DNA of 64,000 nucleotides from Psychromonas sp. 14N.309.X.WAT.B.A12 (GTDB lineage Bacteria > Pseudomonadota > Gammaproteobacteria > Enterobacterales > Psychromonadaceae): the NCBI RefSeq assembly GCF_030397575.1, contig NZ_JAPNXS010000005.1:124001-188000 (forward strand), given 5' to 3'. Within the stretch, counting starts at the first letter, position 1. Every line of letters starts with the position of its first letter. Positions 44,957 to 53,944 of the stretch are shown one piece after another. The position numbers and the translations under genes were made by a program. Below the pieces are notes generated by a model that had not been told where the DNA came from, did not search any database, and worked only from the letters and a program-made list of their open reading frames with translations.

Positions 44957-45955
44957 ATGAATATTATAAGTAAGCTTAAAAAAGAATGGTTTTTAGTTGG
45001 AATGGTGATTGCAATAGCGCTCGCAACCGTTACTGCCGAACTCGGCAAAAGCGGAGGTATCATCCATCTTGATAAATTAACAGGGATCGGTGTTGCTATC
45101 GTCTTCTTTTTACATGGTTTAGGGTTATCTCCTGCCGCGATTAAAGCAGGTATTAGTAACTGGCGTATGCACATCTACATTCAGGTAGCGACCTTCGTTG
45201 CTTACCCTTTATTGTGGGTGATTTTCGGAGATCTATTCTTAGCTTATATGCCAGCTGCACTGGCTTTTGGTTTTTGTTATCTCTTTGTTTTACCAAGCAC
45301 AATATCTTCTTCGGTAGCAATGACAAGTGTAGGTAAAGGTAATGTCCCTGGTGCTATTTTTAATGCATCATTATCAAGTATATTAGGCATTTTTATTACC
45401 CCTCTTCTTATTCAATTATTCATGGGGTTTGAAGGTGTTGAATTAGATTTAATGGCTTCTATTATTTCCATCTCAAAATTATTACTTCTGCCTATGATTT
45501 TAGGCCAGTTAGCACGCCCTCTATTATTAAAATTTGCAGAAAAACATAAAGCAGTTGTTAATAAAGTCGATAAATATGTAATTTTATTAATTGTATATAA
45601 CGCTTTCTGTGACTCAATCGTCAATGGTATTTGGAGCTCATTTTCATTAGAAATGCTGATCACCTCATTTGTATTATGTGTAGTGATTTTATTGATCATG
45701 GTTCACCTTATTCAATGGGGAGCTCGCCGCAGCAAGTTTGCATTAGCAGATGAAGTTGCAGCGGTCTTTTGTGGAACCAAAAAAACCTTGGCGGCTGGCA
45801 TTCCAATGGCGACGGTTATTTTTGGAAGCGACCCTAAACTGGGCATGATCTTATTACCTATAATGCTATATCACCCAATTCAAATTTTTTACTGTGCAAT
45901 GTTGGCCAGTCGTTATGCAGCACAAGCCGAGCCAGTAACTAATACATCGATTTAG
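44957..45955 (+). CDS. Bile acid:sodium symporter-like (SBF/YfeH type) transporter
   Basis: A 332-residue inner-membrane protein with about ten hydrophobic segments and YfeH-like features: GIGVAIVFFLHGLGLSPAAIKAGI, then VLPSTISSSVAMTSVGKGNVPGAIFNASLSSILGIFITPLLI, and the late GTKKTLAAGIPMATVIFG. It belongs to the SBF-like group, which moves organic anions with Na+. It is 98 bp after the RpiR gene and 12 bp before the amidase, so it likely exports or imports a carboxylate of this pathway. Confidence 0.75.
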   Translation: MNIISKLKKEWFLVGMVIAIALATVTAELGKSGGIIHLDKLTGIGVAIVFFLHGLGLSPAAIKAGISNWRMHIYIQVATFVAYPLLWVIFGDLFLAYMPAALAFGFCYLFVLPSTISSSVAMTSVGKGNVPGAIFNASLSSILGIFITPLLIQLFMGFEGVELDLMASIISISKLLLLPMILGQLARPLLLKFAEKHKAVVNKVDKYVILLIVYNAFCDSIVNGIWSSFSLEMLITSFVLCVVILLIMVHLIQWGARRSKFALADEVAAVFCGTKKTLAAGIPMATVIFGSDPKLGMILLPIMLYHPIQIFYCAMLASRYAAQAEPVTNTSI

Positions 45956-45967
45956 AAGGAGCGGGAT

Positions 45968-47164
45968 ATGAGTAACAACACAACAAAAGATAACAGTGTT
46001 TATTGCCTACAAGGTCCTGAAAAACTGTCTGCAACAGGCTCCGGTTTATTGAATAATAAAAGCTTTGTCTTTAAAGATTTGTTCGATGTTACAGGGTTTG
46101 TTACTGGAGCAGGTAATCCAGCTTGGTTAAATAGCCATGAGCCTGCCAACAAAACGTCTCCTTTGATTGATAAGTTACTATCACAAGGGGCAAATTGTGT
46201 CGGCCGAGTACAAACCGATGAGCTTGCCTACAGTTTGAATGGACAAAACATTCACTATGGCACACCAACTAACCCCATCGCCCCAAACTGCCTACCAGGA
46301 GGTTCATCAAGCGGTAGTGCAGTCGCAGTCGCAAGGAAAGATGTAGACTTCTCAATCGGTACCGATACAGGTGGTTCAGTGCGTGTGCCAGCAAGTTATT
46401 GTGGTTTATTTGGGTTACGTCCAACATTGGGGAAACTAGATTTAAGCAATGCATTTACCTTATCTACAAGCTTTGACACCGCTGGTATCTTCAGCCGAGA
46501 TTTAACACTGTTAAAAGCAGTATTTAAAACACTATCTGAAGATAACACAAGTGGAAAAGCCACAGCTCAGATTTACCTTGATGACACCTTAGCGAAGTCA
46601 TTAAGCGAAACGCGTTTGAATAGTTTGCAAGCATGGTGTAAAGCATCATCGATCAAACTACTCGGTTGTAATTTATTAGGCGAGTTGGCGATGACTTTAG
46701 ATGATCTCAGCCTTTTATTCCGAACGATTCAAGGCTATGAAATTATTCAAGAGCATGACCAATGGTTGGCTAAATATGGCGAGACTTTAGATCCTTCGAT
46801 CCTATTAAGAGTCGATTGGGCACGAACCATCACCAGCGCAAAGTATGATCAAGCAAAAACTCAGCAACGAGACTTTACCAATAAAGTGACTGATCACTTA
46901 GAGCAACTTAATGGCTTATTTGTATTACCAACAACGCCTTCAGGTGCTCCTTCATTAACGCTCACTGGTGAAAAACTGGCAGATTACCGTTCACAACTGA
47001 TGGGCTTAACCAGTATTGCAGGCTTAAGCGGTTTACCACAATTGCATTTACCAATGGCAGATTTAGATGAAGGCCCTTGCGGTTTCTCATTGATGGGTTT
47101 AGCTAATAGCGAAGCAGATTTGATTGCAACTGGCTTAGCACTTACCGAAGAGGAGGTTAACTAA
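45968..47164 (+). CDS. Amidase signature-family hydrolase (AtzE/AtzF/HpxX-like)
   Basis: A 398-residue amidase with the Ser-cisSer-Lys triad visible: Lys in FVFKDLFDV, and the GGSSSGSAVAVAR and GTDTGGSVRVPAS motifs. It is shorter than AtzE (about 460) and lacks the extended C-terminus of AtzF. The gene is coupled by a TAATG overlap to the hpxW-like gene. In Klebsiella an amidase also sits beside hpxW (recalled). It may act on oxalurate, oxamate or a related ureide, but this is unproven. An AAGGAGC site precedes the ATG. Confidence 0.75.
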   Translation: MSNNTTKDNSVYCLQGPEKLSATGSGLLNNKSFVFKDLFDVTGFVTGAGNPAWLNSHEPANKTSPLIDKLLSQGANCVGRVQTDELAYSLNGQNIHYGTPTNPIAPNCLPGGSSSGSAVAVARKDVDFSIGTDTGGSVRVPASYCGLFGLRPTLGKLDLSNAFTLSTSFDTAGIFSRDLTLLKAVFKTLSEDNTSGKATAQIYLDDTLAKSLSETRLNSLQAWCKASSIKLLGCNLLGELAMTLDDLSLLFRTIQGYEIIQEHDQWLAKYGETLDPSILLRVDWARTITSAKYDQAKTQQRDFTNKVTDHLEQLNGLFVLPTTPSGAPSLTLTGEKLADYRSQLMGLTSIAGLSGLPQLHLPMADLDEGPCGFSLMGLANSEADLIATGLALTEEEVN

Positions 47165-48741
47165 TGGCTTATCAAACTTCCTTTACCGCTCCACATCATA
47201 AAGCAGCCGCTGCAGGCCAAGCAATTCTCGATGCTGGCGGTACAGCCAGCGAAGCGATGGTCGCTGCGGCCGCAATGGTTTCTGTACAATATCCACATAT
47301 GAACAGCATTGGTGGAGATGGCTTTTGGTTAATCAGTAAAACAGGCCAACACCCTGTGGCGATTGATGCCTGTGGTGCTGCTGCGCTCGATATCGACCTA
47401 CAAAGCTATCGTCAACAAGCAGATGAATTACCAGAAAGTGGTGGTTCAGCGGCATTAACCATGGCAGGCACTATTTCAGGCTGGCAAGCCGCATTAGAGA
47501 TTGACGGTGGTAGTTTACCGCTGAGCAAATTACTACAACCAGCAATCGATGCTGCACAACAAGGAATTGAAGTAACACAAAGCCTAGTTGATGCCAGTGA
47601 AAAAACACTAAATCGATTACAACAACTAGAGGCTTTTTCTGCGGTTTACTTAAAACAAGGTAAAACCCTTAAGGTTGGGGATATCATTACTAACCAACCT
47701 TTAGCCGATACTTTTACACGGTTAGCCGAGGCCGGACTGGATGATTTTTACCGCGGGCAATTAGCAGAACAAATGGCAGCTGAATTAGCATTAGCAGGCA
47801 GCCCAATTACGTTAGCGGATTTCAACCGACATCAAGCAAAAGTAACCACGCCATTAAGCGTTGAAATATCCAAAGGCCATTTATATAACTTAGATGCACC
47901 AACACAAGGGTTAGCCTCTTTATTGATTTTAGCTATTTATGATCGTTTAGCTGATCAAGTTAACACTGAAGTCGAGCATATTCATCTGCTTGTGGAAGCC
48001 ACGAAACAAGCCTTTATTATCCGCGACCAACAAATTACCGATCCAGACTGCTTAACCCAACCGCTCCAAGAGTGGTTAAATGATTCAGTGATTCAGGAAT
48101 GCGTTAATAATATTTCTCTAGAAAAAGCATTAGCTTGGCCACACATGGCAAAGCCTGGTGATACGGTTTGGATGGGTGCTTGTGACCAATACGGTACCAT
48201 GGTGAGTTTCATACAAAGTATTTACTGGGAATTTGGTTCAGGTGTTGTATTACCTAGCTCAGGTATTACTTGGAACATTCGAGGTAAAAGTTTCACACTG
48301 GACGCTAGCCACCATAACGTATTAGCGCCCGGTAAAAAGCCTTTTCACACATTAAATCCAGCTTATGCAGAGCTAAGTGATGGCAGACGTATTGTCTATG
48401 GTTCAATGGGTGGTGAAGGCCAACCACAAACCCAAGCCTGCCTATTTAGTCGTTACCTTTATCAAGGTACCAGCTTATCTAGCTCAGTGGCTAAACCGCG
48501 TTGGTTATTAGGCCGCACTTGGGGCGACAGTACTAATAATCTACGTTTAGAGAACCAACTTTACAAACAATACGGTGCAACACTAAAAGCCTTAGGGCAC
48601 GACGTAACAGCCGTCGCAGATAACAATGAATTAATGGGGCACGCTGGTGCCATTATGCTCAACAAACACGGTGAAGCGCAGGCAACTAGTGACCCGCGTA
48701 GTGATGGGCAAAGCTTACTTGGAGAAAATAATGACAACTAA
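47164..48741 (+). CDS. hpxW: Oxamate amidohydrolase-like protein (gamma-glutamyltransferase fold)
   Basis: A 525-residue Ntn-hydrolase of the GGT family without a signal peptide, so it acts in the cytosol. The autoprocessing site lies before Thr334 (PGDTVWMGACDQYGTMVSF), the position expected for the nucleophile; GSMGGEGQPQTQA and the C-terminal LMGHAGAIMLN match the family. HpxW in Klebsiella hydrolyses oxamate to oxalate and ammonia. The gene overlaps the amidase by one base and the aminotransferase by 11 bp. A true gamma-glutamyl substrate is less likely given context. Confidence 0.75.
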   Translation: MAYQTSFTAPHHKAAAAGQAILDAGGTASEAMVAAAAMVSVQYPHMNSIGGDGFWLISKTGQHPVAIDACGAAALDIDLQSYRQQADELPESGGSAALTMAGTISGWQAALEIDGGSLPLSKLLQPAIDAAQQGIEVTQSLVDASEKTLNRLQQLEAFSAVYLKQGKTLKVGDIITNQPLADTFTRLAEAGLDDFYRGQLAEQMAAELALAGSPITLADFNRHQAKVTTPLSVEISKGHLYNLDAPTQGLASLLILAIYDRLADQVNTEVEHIHLLVEATKQAFIIRDQQITDPDCLTQPLQEWLNDSVIQECVNNISLEKALAWPHMAKPGDTVWMGACDQYGTMVSFIQSIYWEFGSGVVLPSSGITWNIRGKSFTLDASHHNVLAPGKKPFHTLNPAYAELSDGRRIVYGSMGGEGQPQTQACLFSRYLYQGTSLSSSVAKPRWLLGRTWGDSTNNLRLENQLYKQYGATLKALGHDVTAVADNNELMGHAGAIMLNKHGEAQATSDPRSDGQSLLGENNDN

Positions 48742-49963
48742 CACTTTATTTGAAACGCTAAACCCACCTGTACGTTTATTAATGGGGCCAGGTCCAATCA
48801 ACGCATATCCACGCGTGCATCAAGCGATTTCATCAGCATTAATTGGTCAATATGATCCCGTAATGACAGGTTATATGAACCAAGTGCAATCCTTATATCG
48901 AGACGTGTTTGAAACACAAAACAAACAGACTATGTTAGTCGATGGTACTGCACGTGCAGGCATCGAAGCGGTATTAGTGTCAGTACTTAAACCTGGCGAT
49001 AAAGTACTGATCCCCGTAATGGGACGCTTTGGTCACCTCTTGTGTGAAATTGCGCAACGTGTTGGTGCCGTGGTTAAAACCATTGATATCGAGTGGGGTG
49101 AAGTTTGCCCGCCAGAATTAGTAGAAAAAGCGATTAAAGAGTTTGGCCCAAAAATGTTAGCGACGGTACAAGGTGATACTTCAACCACCATGAACCAACC
49201 ATTAGCAGAAATCGGCGAAATTTGTGACCGCTATGATGTGTTATTTTATTGTGATGCCACCGCTTCAATCGCAGGTAATGAACTCAAAATAGATGAGTGG
49301 AAATTAGATGCAGTATCAGCAGGATTACAAAAATGTTTGGGTGGACCATCAGGAAGCGCACCTATCACCTTAAGTGATAAATGTGCAGAAGTGATCACGC
49401 GCCGTAAACACATTGAAGCAGGTATCCGTGCAGAGCACCATACCGCTGGCAGTGATGCAATTATTCAATCTAACTATTTCGACCTGGCCATGATAATGGA
49501 CTACTGGGGTCCTGAGCGTTTAAATCATCATACCGAAGCGACGAGCATGTTATATGCCGCGCGTGAATGTGCACGTATCTTCCTAGAAGAAGGTAGTGAA
49601 AATGTAGTTGCACGTCATAAGCAAGCAGGTGATGCAATGGCTAAAGGTTTACAAGCAATGGGATTAACCTTGTTTGGTAACCAAAATTATAAAATGAATA
49701 ACGTAGTGGGTGTTTACATTCCTGAAGGATTAGATGGTGATAAAGTACGTCAAGAATTACTTCTGTGTTTTGGTATTGAAATCGGCACTTCATTTGGTCC
49801 CTTACATGGAAAAATTTGGCGTATAGGTACTATGGGCTTCAACGCAAGACAAGAGTGTGTACTTACTACACTTGCAGCATTAGAGTCAGTGTTACTAAAA
49901 CATAAAGTAAAAATAAATCCAGGTCAGGCAGTGACCACTGCTATGCAACACTTTAGCGTCTAA
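48731..49963 (+). CDS. pucG: (S)-ureidoglycine-glyoxylate aminotransferase
   Basis: A 410-residue class V PLP aminotransferase (also named HpxJ). It moves the amino group of ureidoglycine to glyoxylate, giving oxalurate and glycine. The family start LLMGPGPINAYPRV, DATASIAG and the PLP lysine in SAGLQKCLGGPSG are visible. GGAG 6 bp before ATG 48731 sets the start; the frame from 48647 lies inside hpxW. Alanine/serine-glyoxylate aminotransferases share this fold, but the ureide context supports pucG. Confidence 0.82.
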   Translation: MTTNTLFETLNPPVRLLMGPGPINAYPRVHQAISSALIGQYDPVMTGYMNQVQSLYRDVFETQNKQTMLVDGTARAGIEAVLVSVLKPGDKVLIPVMGRFGHLLCEIAQRVGAVVKTIDIEWGEVCPPELVEKAIKEFGPKMLATVQGDTSTTMNQPLAEIGEICDRYDVLFYCDATASIAGNELKIDEWKLDAVSAGLQKCLGGPSGSAPITLSDKCAEVITRRKHIEAGIRAEHHTAGSDAIIQSNYFDLAMIMDYWGPERLNHHTEATSMLYAARECARIFLEEGSENVVARHKQAGDAMAKGLQAMGLTLFGNQNYKMNNVVGVYIPEGLDGDKVRQELLLCFGIEIGTSFGPLHGKIWRIGTMGFNARQECVLTTLAALESVLLKHKVKINPGQAVTTAMQHFSV

Positions 49964-49980
49964 CGGTAGTAGGAGCATTT

Positions 49981-51213
49981 ATGTCAATAAACAATACTCA
50001 GCAAAGTGCAGCAAAAATAATGCAATGGGCAGATAAATTAGCCAGTTTTAGTGCGATGCCAGACGGTTTATTAAGGGCTTATTTAACACTAGAGCATAAG
50101 TTAGCGCATCAACAACTAGCAGAGTGGATGGCGCAAGCAGGTCTAACGACTTGGGAAGACAGTGTTGGTAATCAATGGGGACGCAAAGTATCCCCTAACC
50201 CAACAATGCCAACTCTATTAATCGGTTCACACAGTGATACAGTAGCCAATGCTGGTAAATATGACGGTAACCTAGGTGTATTACTGGCACTTGAGGCAAT
50301 GTATCAGCTACAAGGTGAAACATTGCCCTTCCATGTTGATATTGTTGCCTTTGCCGATGAGGAAGGTACTCGCTTTAATACCACCTTAATTGGCTCAAGT
50401 GCTGTCGCTGGATGTTTTCAACCTGATTGGTTGGCGATTGAGGATGCACAAGGCATTAGCATGGCACAAGCGATGCGCGATTTTGGTTTAGATCCAACCC
50501 TAGCAGGTAAAGATCAAAAAAATACAGAAGATACATTAGCGTATCTAGAAGTGCATATTGAACAAGGTCCTGTATTAGAAGATCAAGACTTACCTGTAGG
50601 TGTTGTGACCGGCATTGCTGGTGCCAAGCGTTACCAATTTAAGCTGAAAGGAATGGCAGGACACGCAGGTACAGTTCCTCTGGCACTACGTAAAGATGCA
50701 ATGTCTGGTGCTGCTCAAATGATCTGTCATATTGAACAATTTGCCTTTGAAAACCAAATTGTAGCGACCGTGGGTCGCTGTGAAGTATTTCCTGCAGCAG
50801 TGAACGTTATTGCTGGCGAAGTGCACTTCACAGTGGATATTCGTAGTCAATCTCAAGCTACCTTAGAGCGTTGTTGTGAGCAACTATTAAAAGACCTAGC
50901 CCATATATCTGAACAGCGTCAATTACAGTTAAGCCATGAAAAACTCTACGAAGCGGAAGCAGTGTTATGTGATGACTTATTGCAAAAGCAATGGGGAGAA
51001 ATAGTGAAGCTTCGCACGCAAAAAGTACCGTGTTTTCTTGCTAGTGGTGCAGGTCATGATGCCATGGTAATGACTAATATTACCAACATTGCTATGTTAT
51101 TTGTGCGCTGTGAAAAAGGTATTAGCCATAATCCAAGAGAGCAAGTGATTGAATCCGATGTTGCAGTCGCTTTGGACTGTTTAACAGATATGATCAAAAA
51201 ACTTGCGGGATAA
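49981..51213 (+). CDS. hpxK: Allantoate amidohydrolase, M20-family zinc/manganese hydrolase
   Basis: A 410-residue cytosolic enzyme that splits allantoate to ureidoglycine, CO2 and ammonia. Metal ligands and motifs are visible: GSHSDTV, KYDGNLGVLL, ADEEGTRF, HIEQGPVLE, and the lid domain GIAGAKRYQFKLKGMAGHAGTVPL, then GAGHDAM. It resembles AllC/HpxK and related carbamoyl-amino-acid hydrolases. It directly follows pucG, so its product would feed the next enzyme. Confidence 0.85.
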   Translation: MSINNTQQSAAKIMQWADKLASFSAMPDGLLRAYLTLEHKLAHQQLAEWMAQAGLTTWEDSVGNQWGRKVSPNPTMPTLLIGSHSDTVANAGKYDGNLGVLLALEAMYQLQGETLPFHVDIVAFADEEGTRFNTTLIGSSAVAGCFQPDWLAIEDAQGISMAQAMRDFGLDPTLAGKDQKNTEDTLAYLEVHIEQGPVLEDQDLPVGVVTGIAGAKRYQFKLKGMAGHAGTVPLALRKDAMSGAAQMICHIEQFAFENQIVATVGRCEVFPAAVNVIAGEVHFTVDIRSQSQATLERCCEQLLKDLAHISEQRQLQLSHEKLYEAEAVLCDDLLQKQWGEIVKLRTQKVPCFLASGAGHDAMVMTNITNIAMLFVRCEKGISHNPREQVIESDVAVALDCLTDMIKKLAG

Positions 51214-51232
51214 CAAGTAGAGCCCATTATAA

Positions 51233-51267
51233 AAAAGGCGCTTAAATATTTTATTTAAGCGCCTTTT
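51233..51267. terminator. Bidirectional terminator between hpxK and puuE
   Basis: A perfect 15-bp stem, AAAAGGCGCTTAAAT and ATTTAAGCGCCTTTT, has a 5-nt loop and ends in T-rich and A-rich flanks, so it works for both converging operons. Confidence 0.9.
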
Positions 51268-51291
51268 ATTTAGTATAAAAATGAACATAGC

Positions 51292-52224
51292 TTATTCAGG
51301 GCAAGGATGATTTTCAATCCAGTGTTGTGCTATTTCATCACGGCGTGCAATCCACACATCATCATGGGATTGAACATAATCTAAGAATTTTTTCAGTGCC
51401 AGAAAACGACCCGGTTTGCCAATTACTCGGCAATGTAAACCTATCGACATCATTTTTGGTTTCTCATTACCTTCTGCGTATAAACAGTCAAAGCTATCTT
51501 TCAAATATTGAAAGAACTCCTCCCCATGGCTAAAGCCGTAAGGTGATGAGAAACGCATATCATTATTATCAAGTGTATATGGGATCACTAAATGAGGGCG
51601 TGTTGTTTTCGCACCTTCAGAGCTAGGTACCTGCATCCAAAATGGTAAATCATCACCGTAATAATCAGAGTCGTAAAGCAGCCCTTGTTGCTCTGCTACT
51701 AACCCACGAGTGTTTGGTGAGTCACGTCCTGTATACCAACCTAATGGACGCTGACCGGTCAAATTTTCAATAATATCTAAGGCTTGTGTCATATGCTCAC
51801 GCTCTTCTCCGATAGGCATATGTTGGTAATGAATCCATTTCAAACCATGACAGGCAATCTCATGGCCATCTTCCATAATTGCTTGGGTTACATCAGGATT
51901 ACGTTGTAATGCAGTAGCAATACCAAAGATAGTTAACGGTAAGTCACGTGCTTTAAATTCATTTAAAATTCTCCATACGCCTGCTCTTGAACCATATTCA
52001 TATAAAGACTCCATGCTCATATGGCGTTCAGGATAAGCTTCTGCACCGGCGATTTCAGATAGAAACGTTTCCGAATGAGTATCACCATGTAACACGCAGT
52101 TTTCGCCACCCTCTTCAAAATTTAAAACAAACTGCACTGCAATTTTTGCTTTATTTGGCCAATTTGCATCGGGCACATCATGTCTACCGTAGCCTCTATA
52201 ATCGCGAGGATTATCTTTACTCAT
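51292..52224 (-). CDS. puuE: Allantoinase PuuE, polysaccharide deacetylase family
   Basis: A 310-residue cofactor-light allantoinase (HpxB type) that opens (S)-allantoin to allantoate. The PuuE start (PRDYRGYGRHDVPDANWPN, then AVQFVLNFEEGGENCVLHGD) and the deacetylase segment MEDGHEIACHGLKWIHY are visible, with GWYTGRDSPNTRGLV. It is unrelated to metal-dependent AllB. It starts 1 bp after the racemase stop on the same strand, and both follow the GntR gene. Confidence 0.88.
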   Translation of the reverse strand: MSKDNPRDYRGYGRHDVPDANWPNKAKIAVQFVLNFEEGGENCVLHGDTHSETFLSEIAGAEAYPERHMSMESLYEYGSRAGVWRILNEFKARDLPLTIFGIATALQRNPDVTQAIMEDGHEIACHGLKWIHYQHMPIGEEREHMTQALDIIENLTGQRPLGWYTGRDSPNTRGLVAEQQGLLYDSDYYGDDLPFWMQVPSSEGAKTTRPHLVIPYTLDNNDMRFSSPYGFSHGEEFFQYLKDSFDCLYAEGNEKPKMMSIGLHCRVIGKPGRFLALKKFLDYVQSHDDVWIARRDEIAQHWIENHPCPE

Positions 52225-52225
52225 C

Positions 52226-52981
52226 TTAACGCTCCTTTGTTTTTATTTTATTACTATTCCAATGTTCATAACGACCACCAAAAGTCTTCTTTAAAGGTGA
52301 ACCATACTGCCCTATCTTGCAGGTTTTTAAACCTAGTTGATGTAATGACTCCGCCAATTTAACTGCAGCGCAAACACCATCAATAATCGGGACCTTAAGA
52401 TCTGCCGATAATTTATCGGTTAAATCAGACATGCCAGCACACCCTAAAACTAATGCTTCAGCGCCGTCTTCCAATAATGCTTTTTCACATTCAGCTTTTA
52501 ACTCACGATAAACATCATCTCCAATATTTTCAAGGTCTAATACTGCAATATCTGTGGCTCTAACACCACTACAAAGATGTTGATAACCATAACGATTAAG
52601 CAAGTGTTCACTAGCAGGTAAAGTTCTCGTCATAGTCGTCACGACACCAAACCGATAAGCGACTAAACTAGCGAGTTGAAAAGCAGCTCCCGCTATACCA
52701 ATCACAGGTACAGAGGCAACTTCTCTGGCAGCATCTAATGCAGGATCGCCAAAACAGGCAATAATGTGAGCATCAACTTTATTATCCTCCCCCTGTTTAA
52801 TCACATCTAACAAAGCGGCTGAAGCAATCACTTCATCAAAAGCACTTTCAATGCTTTCAGGGCCATGCTTAGGCATAGATGCAATAATTTCAGTACTTGA
52901 AAGGGCAGCTCCACGTGCAGAAGCAGCTATTTTTTCAGTCATACCGGAACAGGTATTTGGGTTAATTAAGTTGATTCGCAT
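52226..52981 (-). CDS. hpxA: Allantoin racemase, Asp/Glu racemase superfamily
   Basis: A 251-residue racemase that interconverts (R)- and (S)-allantoin so that allantoinase can use both. It starts INLINPNTCSGMTEKIA, and the catalytic cysteine pair is visible in HIIACFGDPALDAAREV and LVLGCAGMSDL. It is close to HpxA and hydantoin racemases (HyuE). The gene lies between gntR and puuE with 3-bp and 1-bp gaps, so one transcript is likely. A hydantoin racemase role is possible but less consistent with puuE. Confidence 0.85.
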   Translation of the reverse strand: MRINLINPNTCSGMTEKIAASARGAALSSTEIIASMPKHGPESIESAFDEVIASAALLDVIKQGEDNKVDAHIIACFGDPALDAAREVASVPVIGIAGAAFQLASLVAYRFGVVTTMTRTLPASEHLLNRYGYQHLCSGVRATDIAVLDLENIGDDVYRELKAECEKALLEDGAEALVLGCAGMSDLTDKLSADLKVPIIDGVCAAVKLAESLHQLGLKTCKIGQYGSPLKKTFGGRYEHWNSNKIKTKER

Positions 52982-52984
52982 TGA

Positions 52985-53665
52985 TCACTCCGTATTAGCA
53001 AACAGTTGTTGAAAATTAATTTTTTGGCCATCGCTAACACCCAATTTCAAAGAAGACTTAATATGGATTAAATGATGTTTCATCCAATCTTGAGCCTTTT
53101 CATCTTGTTTGTTATCCATTAAATCAATTAGCTCTAAATGATCGCCACAATCACAACTTACACTATGACGAGAACCAAAAACTGCAATGATTAATGATGA
53201 GCGATAACAAAGCTGCTGGATAAAGTCAGCCATGACAGAGTTATCTGATAATGCAGCTAACTCATAATGAAATTGTGCAGTTAATTGAATTAAAGCGGCT
53301 TGATCTTCATTTGCTTCAGCTTGCTTCTCTTCTTTGAGCATCGCGCGAAAATATTTGGAATTAGCTTTAGACCAATATTTCATTATTTCAGGGATTAATA
53401 ACGGCTCTAGCATGATGCGACTATCTAAGATCTCTTGCGCTTCTTGTTCACTAGGACGATTTACATGTGCTCCTTTATTAGGCTCAATGGTGACAATCCG
53501 TTCTAAGGCCAAACGTTGCAGTACTTTTCGAATACTAGTGCGGCTTCGACCAAAGGCTTCTGATAACTTATCTTCAGGTAATCTTGCCCCAGGTGGAAGT
53601 TGGTGCTCAACAATCGACTTCAATATTTTTTTATAGATGGCTTCATCATTCAACATATTATTCAC
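52985..53665 (-). CDS. GntR-family (FCD) regulator, HpxS-like
   Basis: A 226-residue GntR regulator with an N-terminal winged helix (LPPGARLPEDKLSEAFGRSRTSIRKVLQRLALE) and a C-terminal FCD helical effector domain (about 90-215). It is the first gene of the racemase-allantoinase operon and faces the NCS1 permease. In Klebsiella the allantoin genes also begin with a GntR gene, hpxS (recalled). Three TTGTATACAA-type sites in the divergent region are probable operators. Confidence 0.82.
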   Translation of the reverse strand: MNNMLNDEAIYKKILKSIVEHQLPPGARLPEDKLSEAFGRSRTSIRKVLQRLALERIVTIEPNKGAHVNRPSEQEAQEILDSRIMLEPLLIPEIMKYWSKANSKYFRAMLKEEKQAEANEDQAALIQLTAQFHYELAALSDNSVMADFIQQLCYRSSLIIAVFGSRHSVSCDCGDHLELIDLMDNKQDEKAQDWMKHHLIHIKSSLKLGVSDGQKINFQQLFANTE

Positions 53666-53684
53666 TACTAATCCCTCTTATTTA

Positions 53685-53718
53685 TTGTATACAACAAAAC
53701 ATAAGTAAATGTATACAA
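53685..53718. promoter_or_regulatory. Two TTGTATACAA-type operators before the gntR-hpxA-puuE operon
   Basis: TTGTATACAA at 53685-53694 and ATGTATACAA at 53709-53718 (9 of 10 identical) are 24 bp apart, just upstream of the gntR start. They probably allow autoregulation by the GntR protein. Confidence 0.65.
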
Positions 53719-53887
53719 CTTTATTTATTTCCTTACTTAATCTTATCCTTCAAAGAGAGTATTTCAAGTGAGATAACGCACCAAAATGATCACAATTGTT
53801 TAAAAACAGTGCACAAAAGGCACTATCTCACTGAGTTAAAATCGATGAAAGTGCTTAAGAGACTGTATTCTCTGAATATTTCAATAT

Positions 53888-53903
53888 TGGATCAGTAATT
53901 GCT
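53888..53903 (+). promoter_or_regulatory. Possible sigma-54 promoter of the NCS1 permease
   Basis: TGGATCAGTAATTGCT keeps the invariant GG and GC with correct spacing and the TTGC block, but CAC is replaced by ATC. It lies 57 bp before ATG 53945. A GntR-type operator follows from 53912, at the predicted start site. Confidence 0.4.
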
Positions 53904-53911
53904 AATCAACA

Positions 53912-53921
53912 TTGTATACAA
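53912..53921. promoter_or_regulatory. TTGTATACAA operator before the NCS1 permease
   Basis: A perfect 10-bp palindrome identical to the site at 53685, located 24 bp upstream of the permease start codon. Binding here would block transcription start or clearance. Confidence 0.65.
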
Positions 53922-53944
53922 TCAACAAAACATTGGAGGTTAGC

